Origin: UBA7328 sp002471345
GTDB lineage: Bacteria; Bacteroidota; Bacteroidia; Chitinophagales; Saprospiraceae
Direction: 5' to 3'
Length of the DNA stretch: 64,000 nt
NCBI GenBank assembly: GCA_964011275.1
Contig: CAXGOB010000012.1
Coordinates: 1 to 64,000 of the forward strand
Under the pieces are notes generated by a model. That model ran no database searches. It saw only the letters and a list, made by a program, of their open reading frames with translations, and had not been told where the DNA came from. Position 1 is the stretch's first letter; each line of letters starts with the position of its first letter. The position numbers were made by a program, and so were the translations under genes. This document shows positions 45,349-54,653 of the stretch, one piece after another.

Positions 45349-45592
45349 GACTGAAATTGGGTTTAGTAAAAAGAATCCAAGGTGATGTTCTGGATCTATC
45401 TTTTGATTATTTGGGGGAAGGTCATGTACATAACGCACAGCGATACAGATTCTTACATTCTTCAAAGAAGTATTTTTAATAAAAAAAAGTAATTATTGAG
45501 ACAAGACCTATAATCTTCTTTGTTAATCAGTTTAAATCAATATTGGATGCCTTATTTTTATATTGTGATTTAGAAATGGATTAACTTCCAGA

Positions 45593-46570
45593 ATGAAAAA
45601 TTTGCAAATACTTGTTGGTATATTATTCCTTGGTGCCCTGTTTACAATGTGCACCAAAGACGAAGAGGGACCTCTAATTGATGTTAGGGCAGATTTCAAA
45701 CCATTTTTAGAAAGTTATATCCAAGAGGCAGAAAGTAGAGGAGTTAAGGCTGATTTTAGTGAGACCGGTCTATCCATTCAATTCAGACCTGTAGAAGATG
45801 AAGAATCAGCAGGTGTATGTTTTTTAGGTCAATTCAGAATAGAAATAGATCGCTCCGACTGGAACGGTATGGCGCCTCCTGAGAAAGAAGGGTTGATTTT
45901 TCATGAATTGGGTCACTGTCATCTAGATCGTTCACATTTGAATACATTACTCCCAAATGGAGAGTGGAAAAGTCGTATGAGAGGAGATCCATTTATTGAT
46001 GATAGACCAGTTACTGTCAATAATTCTGGACGAAGAAGAGATTATTATGTTGACGAAATTTTTAATACAAACACTCCTGTCCCCGATTGGGTAAATATCA
46101 CACAGAGCTATGATTTTATAAATGATACCCAAAAACATGTCATCTATGAAAAAATCCCAGATTCCATCTCCTTTAAAGAGAGACTATTTTTACCATCTGG
46201 TGCCAATTGGGAGATAGAATTAGAGATAAATAATTTTGAAACTGAAGAGTTCATTGGAATAAGTTGGGGACAAGACAATAATGAAAAGTCATGGCGCATG
46301 GGCTATAGTAGAGAGAATCAATTTATAATAACCTCTGGGCAAGATCAATTCGGAACCATTTTTTTTAAAGACGATGTAGACGAGCTCATCAATGACGAAT
46401 ACAACGAGTTGACTGTCAGACAGATAGACAATGTATGCTATGTGTTTATTAATCAAAATTTCATTTATTGGTTTGACTACAATAGACAGGTTATTGGTAC
46501 ATTTCAATCTATAGATCGAGGCTCAATTGATCATTTCAGGAACATTAGAGTAAGCGAATTGATGTTATAA
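45593..46570 (+). CDS. Putative zincin-type metalloprotease lipoprotein
   Basis: 325 residues. Lipoprotein signal MKNLQILVGILFLGALFTMC (Cys20). A zinc-binding helix HELGHCHLDRSH gives His104, Glu105 and His108, with His115 as a possible third ligand. The metzincin spacing would put it at 114, so the third ligand is uncertain. The C-terminal half (about 180-325) looks like a beta-sandwich or LamG-like domain (IGISWGQDNNEKSWRMGYS). It is probably attached to the periplasmic or surface face of a membrane. No neighbour suggests a substrate. Confidence 0.7.
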   Translation: MKNLQILVGILFLGALFTMCTKDEEGPLIDVRADFKPFLESYIQEAESRGVKADFSETGLSIQFRPVEDEESAGVCFLGQFRIEIDRSDWNGMAPPEKEGLIFHELGHCHLDRSHLNTLLPNGEWKSRMRGDPFIDDRPVTVNNSGRRRDYYVDEIFNTNTPVPDWVNITQSYDFINDTQKHVIYEKIPDSISFKERLFLPSGANWEIELEINNFETEEFIGISWGQDNNEKSWRMGYSRENQFIITSGQDQFGTIFFKDDVDELINDEYNELTVRQIDNVCYVFINQNFIYWFDYNRQVIGTFQSIDRGSIDHFRNIRVSELML

Positions 46571-46767
46571 TATCTCATAACTCTTTTTTGTGAAATTCAT
46601 CATTTTTCTAAAGGAGTCTTTCAGAAAACTTATTGACGCAAGAAAACTTTTGAATACAATTTTCAAATAGTCTCCGACCCAGTTAGCACATTTCAAACAC
46701 TTTACTAAATTTGCGTTTTTTAACAGTAAATTATCTTCATTTTTCATTGTTTTAAATCGCATCTCTT

Positions 46768-48231
46768 ATGACTCAAAAGGTAAAATCTCCAGGCTCTCTT
46801 CTTCAAGCCTGGCAAGACAAAGAAAAAAAAGCAATGCAGCTTCTTCAAGAAACTGCATTTTTGAAATTTAATAAATCAGTAGATCTGGTATTGTTTAGAA
46901 ATGACATTTATGACACAGCACCAAGTCAACTAATTCATCTTCACGACAAAGCACTCAATTACTGTGATTCGCCCCTGGACATAGAGTTAAGTTTAGATAT
47001 TGCCACAGTAATCAATTCAATTGCAAACCTTTCTCCATGCAAAGTAGATATTGGAAAAATGGGATTGAGGTGGTTAGATCATAACCGCAGTAATAATCTT
47101 GATTCATTTGTAAATGAAGAATTACAGCATGCTATAGGAAAAGCCCCTAAGAATGAAGGTGCTAAAGACATTATACTTTACGGGTTTGGAAGAATAGGTC
47201 GACTTGTGGCAAGACGTATTATTGAATCCACTGGCCAAGGCAATCAACTAATACTAAAAGCCATAGTAATTAGGCCAAAGCTTTCTGACACCTATAAAGA
47301 AGCTAAAAAAAGAGCAGCCTTGTTGTCATCAGATTCAGTGCATGGTGACTTCAGTGGTCAGATAATCGTAGCCTCGGACGGAAAGTCTTTAACTATAAAT
47401 GGCAATGTGGTTCATTTGATATATGCCACGTCTCCTTCAGAAATAGATTATATAAAGTTTGGCATCCACAATGCCATGATTATTGATAATACGGGAGTTT
47501 GGAGAGATGATAATGAACTTTCGCAACACCTAAGACCAGGTGTAGATTCTGTATTACTTACAGCGCCAGGTAAAGGGAAAGTACCTAATATAGTCTATGG
47601 TGTAAATCATAATAAATTTGACTATTCTAAAGAGAAAATTCTCAGTGCTGCATCATGTACTACTAATGCTATAGTACCAGTACTCAGTGTTCTTCAAAAT
47701 GAATATGGTATTCTTAATGGACATGTAGAGACCATCCATGCTTATACCAATGACCAGAACCTATTAGACAATTTTCACAAAAAAGAAAGAAGAGGAAGAG
47801 GTGCTCCTATAAATATGGTGCTGACTTCTACAGGTGCAGCGAGTGCGGTAAGCAAAGTAATACCAGAATTAGCTGGCAAATTAAGTGGAAATGCCATTAG
47901 AGTGCCCACTCCTAATGTATCTATGGCCATTCTTAACTTGACTCTTGACCAATCTACTAACAGATTTAAATTAGACAGACTTCTTAAAAATATGGCTCTT
48001 CATGGAGAATTAGTAGAGCAACTTCATTATTCTAGCTCTACTGAATACGTATCAAGTAATGCTATAGGAATGACGACTACATCGGTGGTGGATGCTCCAT
48101 CTACAATTGTCTCAGAAGATGGGAAAACAGCAATCATCTATCTGTGGTATGACAATGAATATGGCTATACCTGCCAGGTTGTTAGATTAGCCAAAAAAGC
48201 TGCTGGAGTAAATAGACATGTATATTTATAA
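46768..48231 (+). CDS. gap: Glyceraldehyde-3-phosphate dehydrogenase, long form
   Basis: 487 residues, about 150 more than standard GAPDH, mostly an N-terminal helical extension (1-125). The nucleotide-binding motif is LYGFGRIGRLVARRI. The catalytic Cys297 lies in LSAASCTTNAIVP, and the second half has TSTGAASAVSKVIPELAGKLSGNAIRVPTPN and WYDNEYGYTCQVV. The Asp after strand 2 that selects NAD is not visible (ILKAIVIRPK instead of a VNDP-type end), so NADP use or altered coenzyme preference is possible. It may act in gluconeogenesis. Confidence 0.9.
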   Translation: MTQKVKSPGSLLQAWQDKEKKAMQLLQETAFLKFNKSVDLVLFRNDIYDTAPSQLIHLHDKALNYCDSPLDIELSLDIATVINSIANLSPCKVDIGKMGLRWLDHNRSNNLDSFVNEELQHAIGKAPKNEGAKDIILYGFGRIGRLVARRIIESTGQGNQLILKAIVIRPKLSDTYKEAKKRAALLSSDSVHGDFSGQIIVASDGKSLTINGNVVHLIYATSPSEIDYIKFGIHNAMIIDNTGVWRDDNELSQHLRPGVDSVLLTAPGKGKVPNIVYGVNHNKFDYSKEKILSAASCTTNAIVPVLSVLQNEYGILNGHVETIHAYTNDQNLLDNFHKKERRGRGAPINMVLTSTGAASAVSKVIPELAGKLSGNAIRVPTPNVSMAILNLTLDQSTNRFKLDRLLKNMALHGELVEQLHYSSSTEYVSSNAIGMTTTSVVDAPSTIVSEDGKTAIIYLWYDNEYGYTCQVVRLAKKAAGVNRHVYL

Positions 48232-48269
48232 TCTATGTTTACTTTCGAAGTCTAAATTGCTCTCCTACT

Positions 48270-48386
48270 ATGAAAGTACTTCTTGTACATTCACATGAAA
48301 ATCCAATTTCATATTGCAGTGCAGTGTCACAAACTGAAAGAAAGGATCTAATAGATCAATATATCCAGAAACTTAAATTACTCTAA
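48270..48386 (+). pseudogene. Internal-deletion remnant of a flavodoxin-fold NAD(P)H quinone reductase
   Basis: A 38-codon frame starts MKVLLVHSHENPISYCSAV, the N-terminus of KefF/NQO-type NAD(P)H oxidoreductases, and jumps to TERKDLIDQYIQKLKLL, which reads like the C-terminal helix of the same family. The roughly 150 residues between are missing, so a deletion within a complete gene is the simplest explanation. It lies 38 bp after gap and 6 bp before the MFS gene. Confidence 0.6.
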
Positions 48387-48392
48387 ACCACT

Positions 48393-49550
48393 ATGAACTC
48401 ATTACAACTAATTCTTAAGGATATACGATACTTTGCCCCTGTTTGGACTTTTGCATCCTTGAATATACTTCTGGGTACATGGGTGCTCTATATTCCAAAC
48501 ATCAAGGAAAATTTGGCGCTTAATGATGCAGAATTGGGTATTGCTCTGTTCTGCTATGCTATGGGTATTTTAGTAATGATTCCTTTCATATCGTCTATAA
48601 ACAGAAAAGTAGGTGTAGGAAAATACACAATAATTGGAGTTGTACTTTTCTCACTTGTTTTCATTCTTCCCTTTTGGACGACTACATACATAGAGTTGTG
48701 TATATCATTATTCATTGTTGGCATTTTCTCAGGATCTACAGACATTAGTATGAATGCTTTAGTTTCTGAAGTGGAACGGACCAATAAAGTAAACTTCATG
48801 TCCGCGGCACATGGCTTCTTTAGTCTAGGGGGAGTAATAGGTGCAGGAATAGGAAGCTTCATATTAGTTGGACTGGTTTCTCCTAAAGCTCACATAACCA
48901 TAGTAGCGACATTCATACTTCTGACCAATTTGTTTCTTTCAAGGAATTATATCAAGATTAAAGAGTCAGAACATGAATCTTCGGAAACAAAAACTTCAAT
49001 CCTTGGTTACTCCCCATTAATCATTGTTGCATTCATTGCTTTTGCAATAATGGGAAGCGAAGGGGCTATTGAAAATTGGAGTAAACTGTATCTCATAGAT
49101 GTAGTAAATGTTACTTCTGAAAAAGTGGCTGGTTATGGTTTTGTGTTTTTTTCTACCACTATGGCCTTAGGTCGATTTTTTGGTGATGGCATTAGTTTGA
49201 AGTTTGGCTCAGAGAATACGATTATTGGAGGTAGTATTTTAGCGATTGTGTCCTATTTAGGGATTGTATCGGGTGGACTTTACTCTGTTCTTGGAGGATT
49301 TGGTCTGTTAGGACTAGGGTTATCTGTAATCATACCAGAGCTTTTCAGGATAGCTGGTCAGACTGAAGGAGTATCTCCCTCTGGTGGAATTGCTTTTGTC
49401 TCAGGAGTAGGCTTCTTAGGTTTCCTCATTGGACCTGTAGCCATGGGTTTTATATCCAATCAAATGGGATTGAAAATGAGTTTTATTGCACTTTTAGGAG
49501 TGATTATAATTGCAACTTTCTTGGCTATTCTTAGAAAAGTGATGAAATAG
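48393..49550 (+). CDS. MFS transporter
   Basis: 385 residues with about twelve membrane helices. The loop 2-3 region (YAMGILVMIPFISSINRKVGVGKY) and GRFFGDGISLKFGS in the second half are the usual MFS A-type motifs. The overall pattern resembles the YbjJ/FucP-like group of proton symporters, but the substrate cannot be inferred. It begins 6 bp after the quinone reductase remnant and is followed by a hairpin shared with the convergent DUF2807 gene. Confidence 0.88.
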   Translation: MNSLQLILKDIRYFAPVWTFASLNILLGTWVLYIPNIKENLALNDAELGIALFCYAMGILVMIPFISSINRKVGVGKYTIIGVVLFSLVFILPFWTTTYIELCISLFIVGIFSGSTDISMNALVSEVERTNKVNFMSAAHGFFSLGGVIGAGIGSFILVGLVSPKAHITIVATFILLTNLFLSRNYIKIKESEHESSETKTSILGYSPLIIVAFIAFAIMGSEGAIENWSKLYLIDVVNVTSEKVAGYGFVFFSTTMALGRFFGDGISLKFGSENTIIGGSILAIVSYLGIVSGGLYSVLGGFGLLGLGLSVIIPELFRIAGQTEGVSPSGGIAFVSGVGFLGFLIGPVAMGFISNQMGLKMSFIALLGVIIIATFLAILRKVMK

Positions 49551-49583
49551 AAAGGCCTCAACGAATTCCTCATTAAGGCCTTT
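49551..49583. terminator. Hairpin between convergent MFS and head-GIN genes
   Basis: AAAGGCCT at 49551-49558 pairs with AGGCCTTT at 49576-49583, with a 17-base loop. It begins directly after the MFS stop codon. Short T-rich ends on both sides make it a possible bidirectional terminator, though the T runs are brief. Confidence 0.55.
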
Positions 49584-49611
49584 AATTATATACAATATAT
49601 TTCCAGAATGT

Positions 49612-50343
49612 CTATCTGTTATAGTGGTTAATCTCAGAATCCCCACTTACTTTTTTATGTTCTATAGTACCATTTCCTTTGTATGTAAATTCACTATCCC
49701 CTCGTGTAGTTATGTTGATTTTTCCATTTACTGTCAATCTCGCTTCACTGTCACCATCCAATTTTATATCAAGATCGTTGACCACAAATCGATATCCATC
49801 AATCATACTATCAGAATCTGCATCAATATCAACAGTATCAGCACTTCCTTCTATCTCTAATTCTGCATCATCATCCATATCTACATCTAGGCTCTTTACA
49901 GCAATCGCACCTTTCAAAACTGCATCATCATCTAGATAGATATTTAAAGAATTAGCACTAATTTTGTTCATTAGTTTTATTTCAGCGTCTCCATCTCCGC
50001 TTATAGCAGTCAGTCTTTTTGCTGTGACATGAGCCACTAATTTCTCATCAGCGCCTTTTTTACTATTTGTGCTATAACTTTTAGTACTCAATTTAAGAAT
50101 GTCTCCCTCTTTCTCTACTACAATGTATTCGTGTAAGTTTTCATTAGCTTCAATTTCCACTTTCTCTTCTGTATTTGACAACTTTATATAGACCACAAAA
50201 TCATCTGTAGCAGATATTTTGGTAAAATCCGTAACGTCCCTTGTTTCTTTGGTGATATTAGAAGATAGGTTTATAGTATTACCCCACTGTCCAAATGTTA
50301 CAGTTGAAAAGGCAAGGAATATTAATACAAATGTATTTTTCAT
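49612..50343 (-). CDS. Head-GIN domain (DUF2807) putative autotransporter-like adhesin
   Basis: 243 residues from the ATG at 50343; the frame begins with TTG two codons earlier. Signal peptide MKNTFVLIFLAFSTVTFGQ. The rest is a DUF2807 beta-solenoid with regular Asp-rich rungs: AISGDGDAEIKL, SLDVDMDDDAELEIEG, DIDADSDSMIDG, DIKLDGDSEARL. These secreted Bacteroidota proteins have no established function. The regular Asp repeats could bind calcium. It stands alone. Confidence 0.88.
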   Translation of the reverse strand: MKNTFVLIFLAFSTVTFGQWGNTINLSSNITKETRDVTDFTKISATDDFVVYIKLSNTEEKVEIEANENLHEYIVVEKEGDILKLSTKSYSTNSKKGADEKLVAHVTAKRLTAISGDGDAEIKLMNKISANSLNIYLDDDAVLKGAIAVKSLDVDMDDDAELEIEGSADTVDIDADSDSMIDGYRFVVNDLDIKLDGDSEARLTVNGKINITTRGDSEFTYKGNGTIEHKKVSGDSEINHYNR

Positions 50344-50460
50344 GAACAAGTGTTTAGTCTTTATAAATGAATGTTTGTGTATAGCAAAGACCTATATTCT
50401 TAATCCTGGGTTGCATATTGACAAAAATATTTTATTCCTAAGTCTAAAAGTATTTATGAA

Positions 50461-50943
50461 TTAATCCTGAAATGCCCCACCTCCTTCTGCGCTACTGAAT
50501 ACTCTAATAGCAATTACTTCACCTTCTGCCGAAACCTTTTCTCCAGAAAAAACCTTGAAGTTGATGGTCACTTTTCTTCCTTTTATTTCAGTTACACGAG
50601 CTCTAATTTCTATAGGAATAGTGTTTGAAGTTGGAGCGGTATATTTAATAGTCATTGTCCCAGTTGCAAATCTATAAACTGGCTCACTTTCCATAGATCT
50701 GCCTTCAGCCTTATAAACCGCTGCCATTGCAGTACACATGGCATGACAATCTACTAGAGTCGCTAACACACCACCATTAAGAAGCCCTTTCCATCCTTGA
50801 TACTTTTCTTCAGAATTCCAAATACACACAGACTCCTCTCCTTCCCAGTAACTTCTTATTTGTAGCCCTTGGTGATTGTCTTTTCCACATCCATAGCAGA
50901 TGTTACCAGGCATGTGATCTTGAAAAATTACACTCTCATTCAT
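50461..50943 (-). CDS. PaaI-family hotdog thioesterase
   Basis: 160 residues. A hotdog fold with the family signature around GLLNGGVLATLVDCHAMCTAM (the Asp of the active helix at about 84), followed by TGTMTIKYTAPT and RVTEIKGRKVTIN strands. The N-terminus contains NICYGCGKDNHQGL with two close cysteines. It probably hydrolyses an acyl-CoA. It is the last gene of an operon with nth, a LuxC-like reductase and rluD (45-bp gap after nth). Confidence 0.85.
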   Translation of the reverse strand: MNESVIFQDHMPGNICYGCGKDNHQGLQIRSYWEGEESVCIWNSEEKYQGWKGLLNGGVLATLVDCHAMCTAMAAVYKAEGRSMESEPVYRFATGTMTIKYTAPTSNTIPIEIRARVTEIKGRKVTINFKVFSGEKVSAEGEVIAIRVFSSAEGGGAFQD

Positions 50944-50988
50944 AATTCAAATATGCTTTTTTATTGAAAAAATACTCCTTTGTCATCG

Positions 50989-51627
50989 TCATTTAAATAG
51001 AGTCTTTCTACCATACAATTTACAAATGGGGCATTCACTTGGATTATGACCTCGAGCAGGACAGTATTCTCTACCAAAAAAAATGATCTGAAGATGTAGT
51101 TTATTCCAAGTTTCTTCTTCAAATATTCTCTTAAGGTCCTTTTCGGTTTTTTCTACATTCTTTCCTGTAGACAAGTTCCATCTGTAAGCCAATCTATGAA
51201 TATGTGTGTCTACCGGAAAAGCTGGCACACCGAAGGCCTGAGACATGACAACTGATGCAGTTTTATGTCCAACACCAGGTAAAGATTCCAATGATTCAAA
51301 AGATTGAGGCACCTCACCATTGTATTCATCAAGAATAATATGAGAAAGGTCAAATATGGCTTTAGATTTTCTTGGTGATAACCCACAAGGTCTTATTATG
51401 GCTTTTATTTCATCCACATCCAATAATATCATATCACTTGGATTGTCCGCTCTTTCAAAGAGATATGGAGTAACTTGATTTACTCTTTTGTCTGTGCATT
51501 GTGCAGAAAGAAGAACGGCAATGAGCAGAGTGTATGGATCAGAATGATCTAGAGGAATGGGAGTATCTGGATATAGGTCCTCCAATATTTGCCCTATGTG
51601 AACTGCCTTTTCCGCTTTAGTACTCAT
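50989..51627 (-). CDS. nth: Endonuclease III (DNA glycosylase/AP lyase)
   Basis: 212 residues. The helix-hairpin-helix LPGVGHKTASVVMSQAFG contains catalytic Lys122, and the catalytic Asp140 lies in FPVDTHIHRL, matching Lys120/Asp138 of E. coli Nth. The C-terminal cluster loop has Cys189, Cys199 and Cys202 only. The fourth cysteine is absent and the C-to-C spacing is wider than in E. coli, so the 4Fe-4S cluster may be lost or altered. It repairs oxidised pyrimidines. It lies 6 bp after the LuxC-like gene. Confidence 0.93.
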   Translation of the reverse strand: MSTKAEKAVHIGQILEDLYPDTPIPLDHSDPYTLLIAVLLSAQCTDKRVNQVTPYLFERADNPSDMILLDVDEIKAIIRPCGLSPRKSKAIFDLSHIILDEYNGEVPQSFESLESLPGVGHKTASVVMSQAFGVPAFPVDTHIHRLAYRWNLSTGKNVEKTEKDLKRIFEEETWNKLHLQIIFFGREYCPARGHNPSECPICKLYGRKTLFK

Positions 51628-51633
51628 TATATA

Positions 51634-52656
51634 TCAGAGATTTATTAAAAATTTCATCGTGTCCACATGATCAGCATAATCAGAAAGAGATGGACACTGG
51701 CTACCACCAATAGAAACTGTATTAATATTCTCAACATCTAGTTCTAGATTGGAACTTACACATTGTATGCTTTCTTTTTGTTCAATTATTGAATCTTTTA
51801 TCTCTGATAGGTTGTTATATCTTTCATAGTACAAGCTTGCAATTCTGCTGAAAATGCTTTTTTCTTCTTTCAGAATAATAAATCCATTTGTCAAAAAGTC
51901 ATCTTGACCCATAAGCCATATTGCTTCATTATAAGTAAAATTATTGTTGTACTTATTGTGATTAATAATGTCCTTAAAAGGATAAAAGGCTTCAAAAAGA
52001 TCATCCAAATTGAAATCTTCTGGAACAAATATTTTAGAAATATTTCTACATCCTAAACCGAAATAATCAAATACATCAGATCCAAGTCTTTCAAAAACGT
52101 CATTATCATCTTCAGACCCAAGTACTGCGACTGAAACTCTATTTTTCCTTATTACTTTAGGGTATTTTCTAAAATAATATTCAAAATGCTGAGCTGTATT
52201 ATTGCTACCAGTTGCAATCACAGCATCATAATTCGACAATCTATCTGTCGTAGTAATAATCTGTGAGACTTCACTATCGATATCATTCATGATGTCTAAT
52301 ACCAATTTTACTAAAGCATCATCCTTAGAAGATGTTTTTATAACAGCATTGTGGCCTGAAATAAATGTACAAAGCAAATCATGGAAGCCTACCATTGGAA
52401 TATTTCCTGCCAGAACCAAACCAATACTCTTTGATTTTACTTTCGACACATCATACTCACTTATCCACCTTACTAATTTATCTTTTTGTAAAAATTCACT
52501 AGATATTGCATTTATGGCTTTCTTCGAATTTTCAGGTACAAACCATTGATTCTCATGATGGGCCTTTGTGATAGCCATTTCCACAGTTTGATTATTAAAA
52601 TCAGTGAGGCGAGTACCAAGTTCTGCCAATAAACCCAACCTATCTTCTAATGTCAT
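51634..52656 (-). CDS. Acyl-CoA reductase, LuxC family
   Basis: 340 residues. LuxC-like aldehyde-dehydrogenase-superfamily protein: SIGLVLAGNIPMVGFHDLLCTFISGHNAVIKTSSKD carries the coenzyme-binding fold, followed by YDAVIATGSNNTAQHFEYYF and a FGLGCRNISKIFVPEDF segment, where Cys is the probable acyl-carrying nucleophile. It would reduce acyl-CoA to aldehyde, but no luxAB genes are present. Its role in Bacteroidota is not defined. Second gene of the rluD operon (12-bp gap). Confidence 0.87.
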   Translation of the reverse strand: MTLEDRLGLLAELGTRLTDFNNQTVEMAITKAHHENQWFVPENSKKAINAISSEFLQKDKLVRWISEYDVSKVKSKSIGLVLAGNIPMVGFHDLLCTFISGHNAVIKTSSKDDALVKLVLDIMNDIDSEVSQIITTTDRLSNYDAVIATGSNNTAQHFEYYFRKYPKVIRKNRVSVAVLGSEDDNDVFERLGSDVFDYFGLGCRNISKIFVPEDFNLDDLFEAFYPFKDIINHNKYNNNFTYNEAIWLMGQDDFLTNGFIILKEEKSIFSRIASLYYERYNNLSEIKDSIIEQKESIQCVSSNLELDVENINTVSIGGSQCPSLSDYADHVDTMKFLINL

Positions 52657-52668
52657 AATGATATTCTC

Positions 52669-53733
52669 TTACTTTTCTGATTTATTTATGAAATAGGACC
52701 TCCATTTATCTAGTGCTAGAATCATATCATCTGGCAGCTCACTTTCAAAGTACATTTTCTCCTCTGTGTGAGGATGTATAAAACCTAAAGATTTAGCATG
52801 AAGTGCCTGTCTTGGACAAAGCTTAAAACAGTTTTCTACAAACTGCTTGTACTTAGAATAGACTGTTCCTTTTACTACTCTAGATCCGTCATACTTACTA
52901 TCAGAAAATACTTGATGACCTATATGATTCATGTGTACTCGAATCTGGTGAGTGCGGCCAGTTTCAAGTTTACACTCGATAAGACTTACATAATACATGT
53001 CCTCTAGCACCTTATAATGTGTGATGGCATGTTTAGCTCCTTCACTATCATCAGGGTGTACTGCCATGATTGTGCGACGCCTTGGATGTCTTCCTATATA
53101 CGCTTCTACAGTCCCTTCTTGTTCTTCAAAATTTCCCCAAACTACAGCATTATAGGTTCGTTCTATGTCATGATCAAAGAATTGTTTGGCCAAGTGACTC
53201 ATAGCATATTCTGTCTTAGCTATGACCATTAATCCTGAAGTATCTTTATCTAATCTATGAACTAGTCCAGGGCGATCAATCTCATTTCCTGGCAATACGG
53301 GAATATCATCCCTCTGTATGTGAAAGGCAATGGCATGAACTAATGTACCTGTCTTATTTCCAAAGCCTGGATGGACCACCATCCCTGATGGTTTGTGAAT
53401 TACCATAAGGTATTCATCTTCAAAGACTATGTTCAATGGAATATCTTCTGGTATAATTTTGTGTACCTCTCCACTTTGTCTTTCTATTAAGATTTTAATA
53501 GTATCAAATGGTTTTACCTTATGGTTAGGTTTTACAGTTTTTTCATTTACTAAAACTGTACCTGCTCTGATTGCTATTTGCACCTTGTTTCGAGTAGTGT
53601 GCTCTACCCTATTCATAATAAACTTATCAACTCTCAGTGGACTTTGCCCTTTATCCACATCTATTACAGTCAATTCATGAGTTTCTCCCTCAAGGATCTC
53701 ATCCTCTCTAATTTTTTCATTTTTCATACTCAT
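52669..53733 (-). CDS. rluD: RluD-type 23S rRNA pseudouridine synthase
   Basis: 354 residues. An N-terminal S4 RNA-binding domain (LRVDKFIMNRVEHTTRNKVQIAIRAG, about 30-90) precedes the RluA-type catalytic domain. The catalytic Asp lies in PGLVHRLDKDTSGLMVIAK (about 165), with YVSLIECKLETGRTHQIRVHMNHIGH after it. It forms pseudouridines in 23S rRNA. Likely first gene of a four-gene operon with luxC-like, nth and the thioesterase gene. RluD is chosen because of the S4 domain and length; RluC/RluA-like action is possible. Confidence 0.9.
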   Translation of the reverse strand: MSMKNEKIREDEILEGETHELTVIDVDKGQSPLRVDKFIMNRVEHTTRNKVQIAIRAGTVLVNEKTVKPNHKVKPFDTIKILIERQSGEVHKIIPEDIPLNIVFEDEYLMVIHKPSGMVVHPGFGNKTGTLVHAIAFHIQRDDIPVLPGNEIDRPGLVHRLDKDTSGLMVIAKTEYAMSHLAKQFFDHDIERTYNAVVWGNFEEQEGTVEAYIGRHPRRRTIMAVHPDDSEGAKHAITHYKVLEDMYYVSLIECKLETGRTHQIRVHMNHIGHQVFSDSKYDGSRVVKGTVYSKYKQFVENCFKLCPRQALHAKSLGFIHPHTEEKMYFESELPDDMILALDKWRSYFINKSEK

Positions 53734-53933
53734 TGTGGTATCAAATCAAGCTGCGAAGGTCTTAAAAATTAAAGACAGTCTCTTAGCTCCAATTTAACTG
53801 AATCTTCAGGCAAAGAATTGATAGAAGAAAAAATGAAATTAGTGCAGCTATTGTTGAGATTCAATAAAGTTAGCCTCTTCATGAATCTATCCTAATTCAA
53901 TTCTCAAGGAATCCCTTTCTAATTCAAAAATTG

Positions 53934-54629
53934 CTAAAAAGCATAGAGCATTCCTATTTTAATCTTATTGTGGTCATTAGCACTATTGACTTCTCTGAAA
54001 TTGCTATTATCGTCAGGAAGAATAAGATATCGAGCTATAGAAGTCTGTGAACGTATGAATTGGAAATCAAAAAACCAGCTATCAGAAACGGGTATGGTAA
54101 ATCCTCCGCCAATTCCATATTCTAATCCAAAATTGGTTTGGTTAAAATCAAAATTAATTGATTGTCCATTTTCATCTAACACATTTGTAGAAGTGAATAT
54201 GAAATTAGGCCCAATGAAAGCTTCAAAATAAGGTTCCAAAATGGATATTTTGAAATTTGGAAAGATCCTCCAATTGAAATTAACACTGAGGTATCCTGAA
54301 TTTACCCTTTCCTCTAATCCATTGAATACACTTTGATCACTGAAAATATGATCATATTCAATATCAAACCCTAAAAAGTGGGGTGAAAGTGGTTGAACTT
54401 GATAAAGCATAAACCCACCTATACCGAACCCTTTTTCATCTCCCAAATTTCTCTTGAAAGTAGATTGTGGGAAAAGGACATTCATATTAAATCCAGTGAG
54501 TCTTACCTTCAAAGGATCTTCTGTGTACGTCTCTTCCAGGTCAACACTCTGTGATGAAGCATGTAAACACCAAGCACAACTCAGAATAGTGATTAATGTT
54601 AGTATTTTTAGTCGTCGATAGACCATCAC
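53934..54629 (-). CDS. Small outer-membrane beta-barrel protein (porin-like)
   Basis: 231 residues. Signal peptide ends near WCLHASSQ. The rest has alternating polar and aromatic strands (GFGIGGFMLYQVQPLSP, FDIEYDHIF, YLSVNFNWRIFPNFKIS, WFFDFQFIRSQTSIA) and ends with KIKIGMLYAF, a typical barrel C-terminus with Phe. No specific family is recognised. The region of 200 bp between it and rluD shows nothing I can assign. Confidence 0.75.
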   Translation of the reverse strand: MMVYRRLKILTLITILSCAWCLHASSQSVDLEETYTEDPLKVRLTGFNMNVLFPQSTFKRNLGDEKGFGIGGFMLYQVQPLSPHFLGFDIEYDHIFSDQSVFNGLEERVNSGYLSVNFNWRIFPNFKISILEPYFEAFIGPNFIFTSTNVLDENGQSINFDFNQTNFGLEYGIGGGFTIPVSDSWFFDFQFIRSQTSIARYLILPDDNSNFREVNSANDHNKIKIGMLYAF

Positions 54630-54653
54630 TTAAATATAAAAATTGGTTTTCAT

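Noticed and set aside
46565..46762. 65-residue minus-strand frame between the zincin gene and gap
   Set aside because: No domain, no signal, Lys/Phe-rich as expected of random AT-rich sequence, and it occupies the probable gap promoter region.
53734..53933. Possible short gene in the gap between rluD and the barrel gene
   Set aside because: Frames are short and stop-rich; nothing conserved could be recognised.
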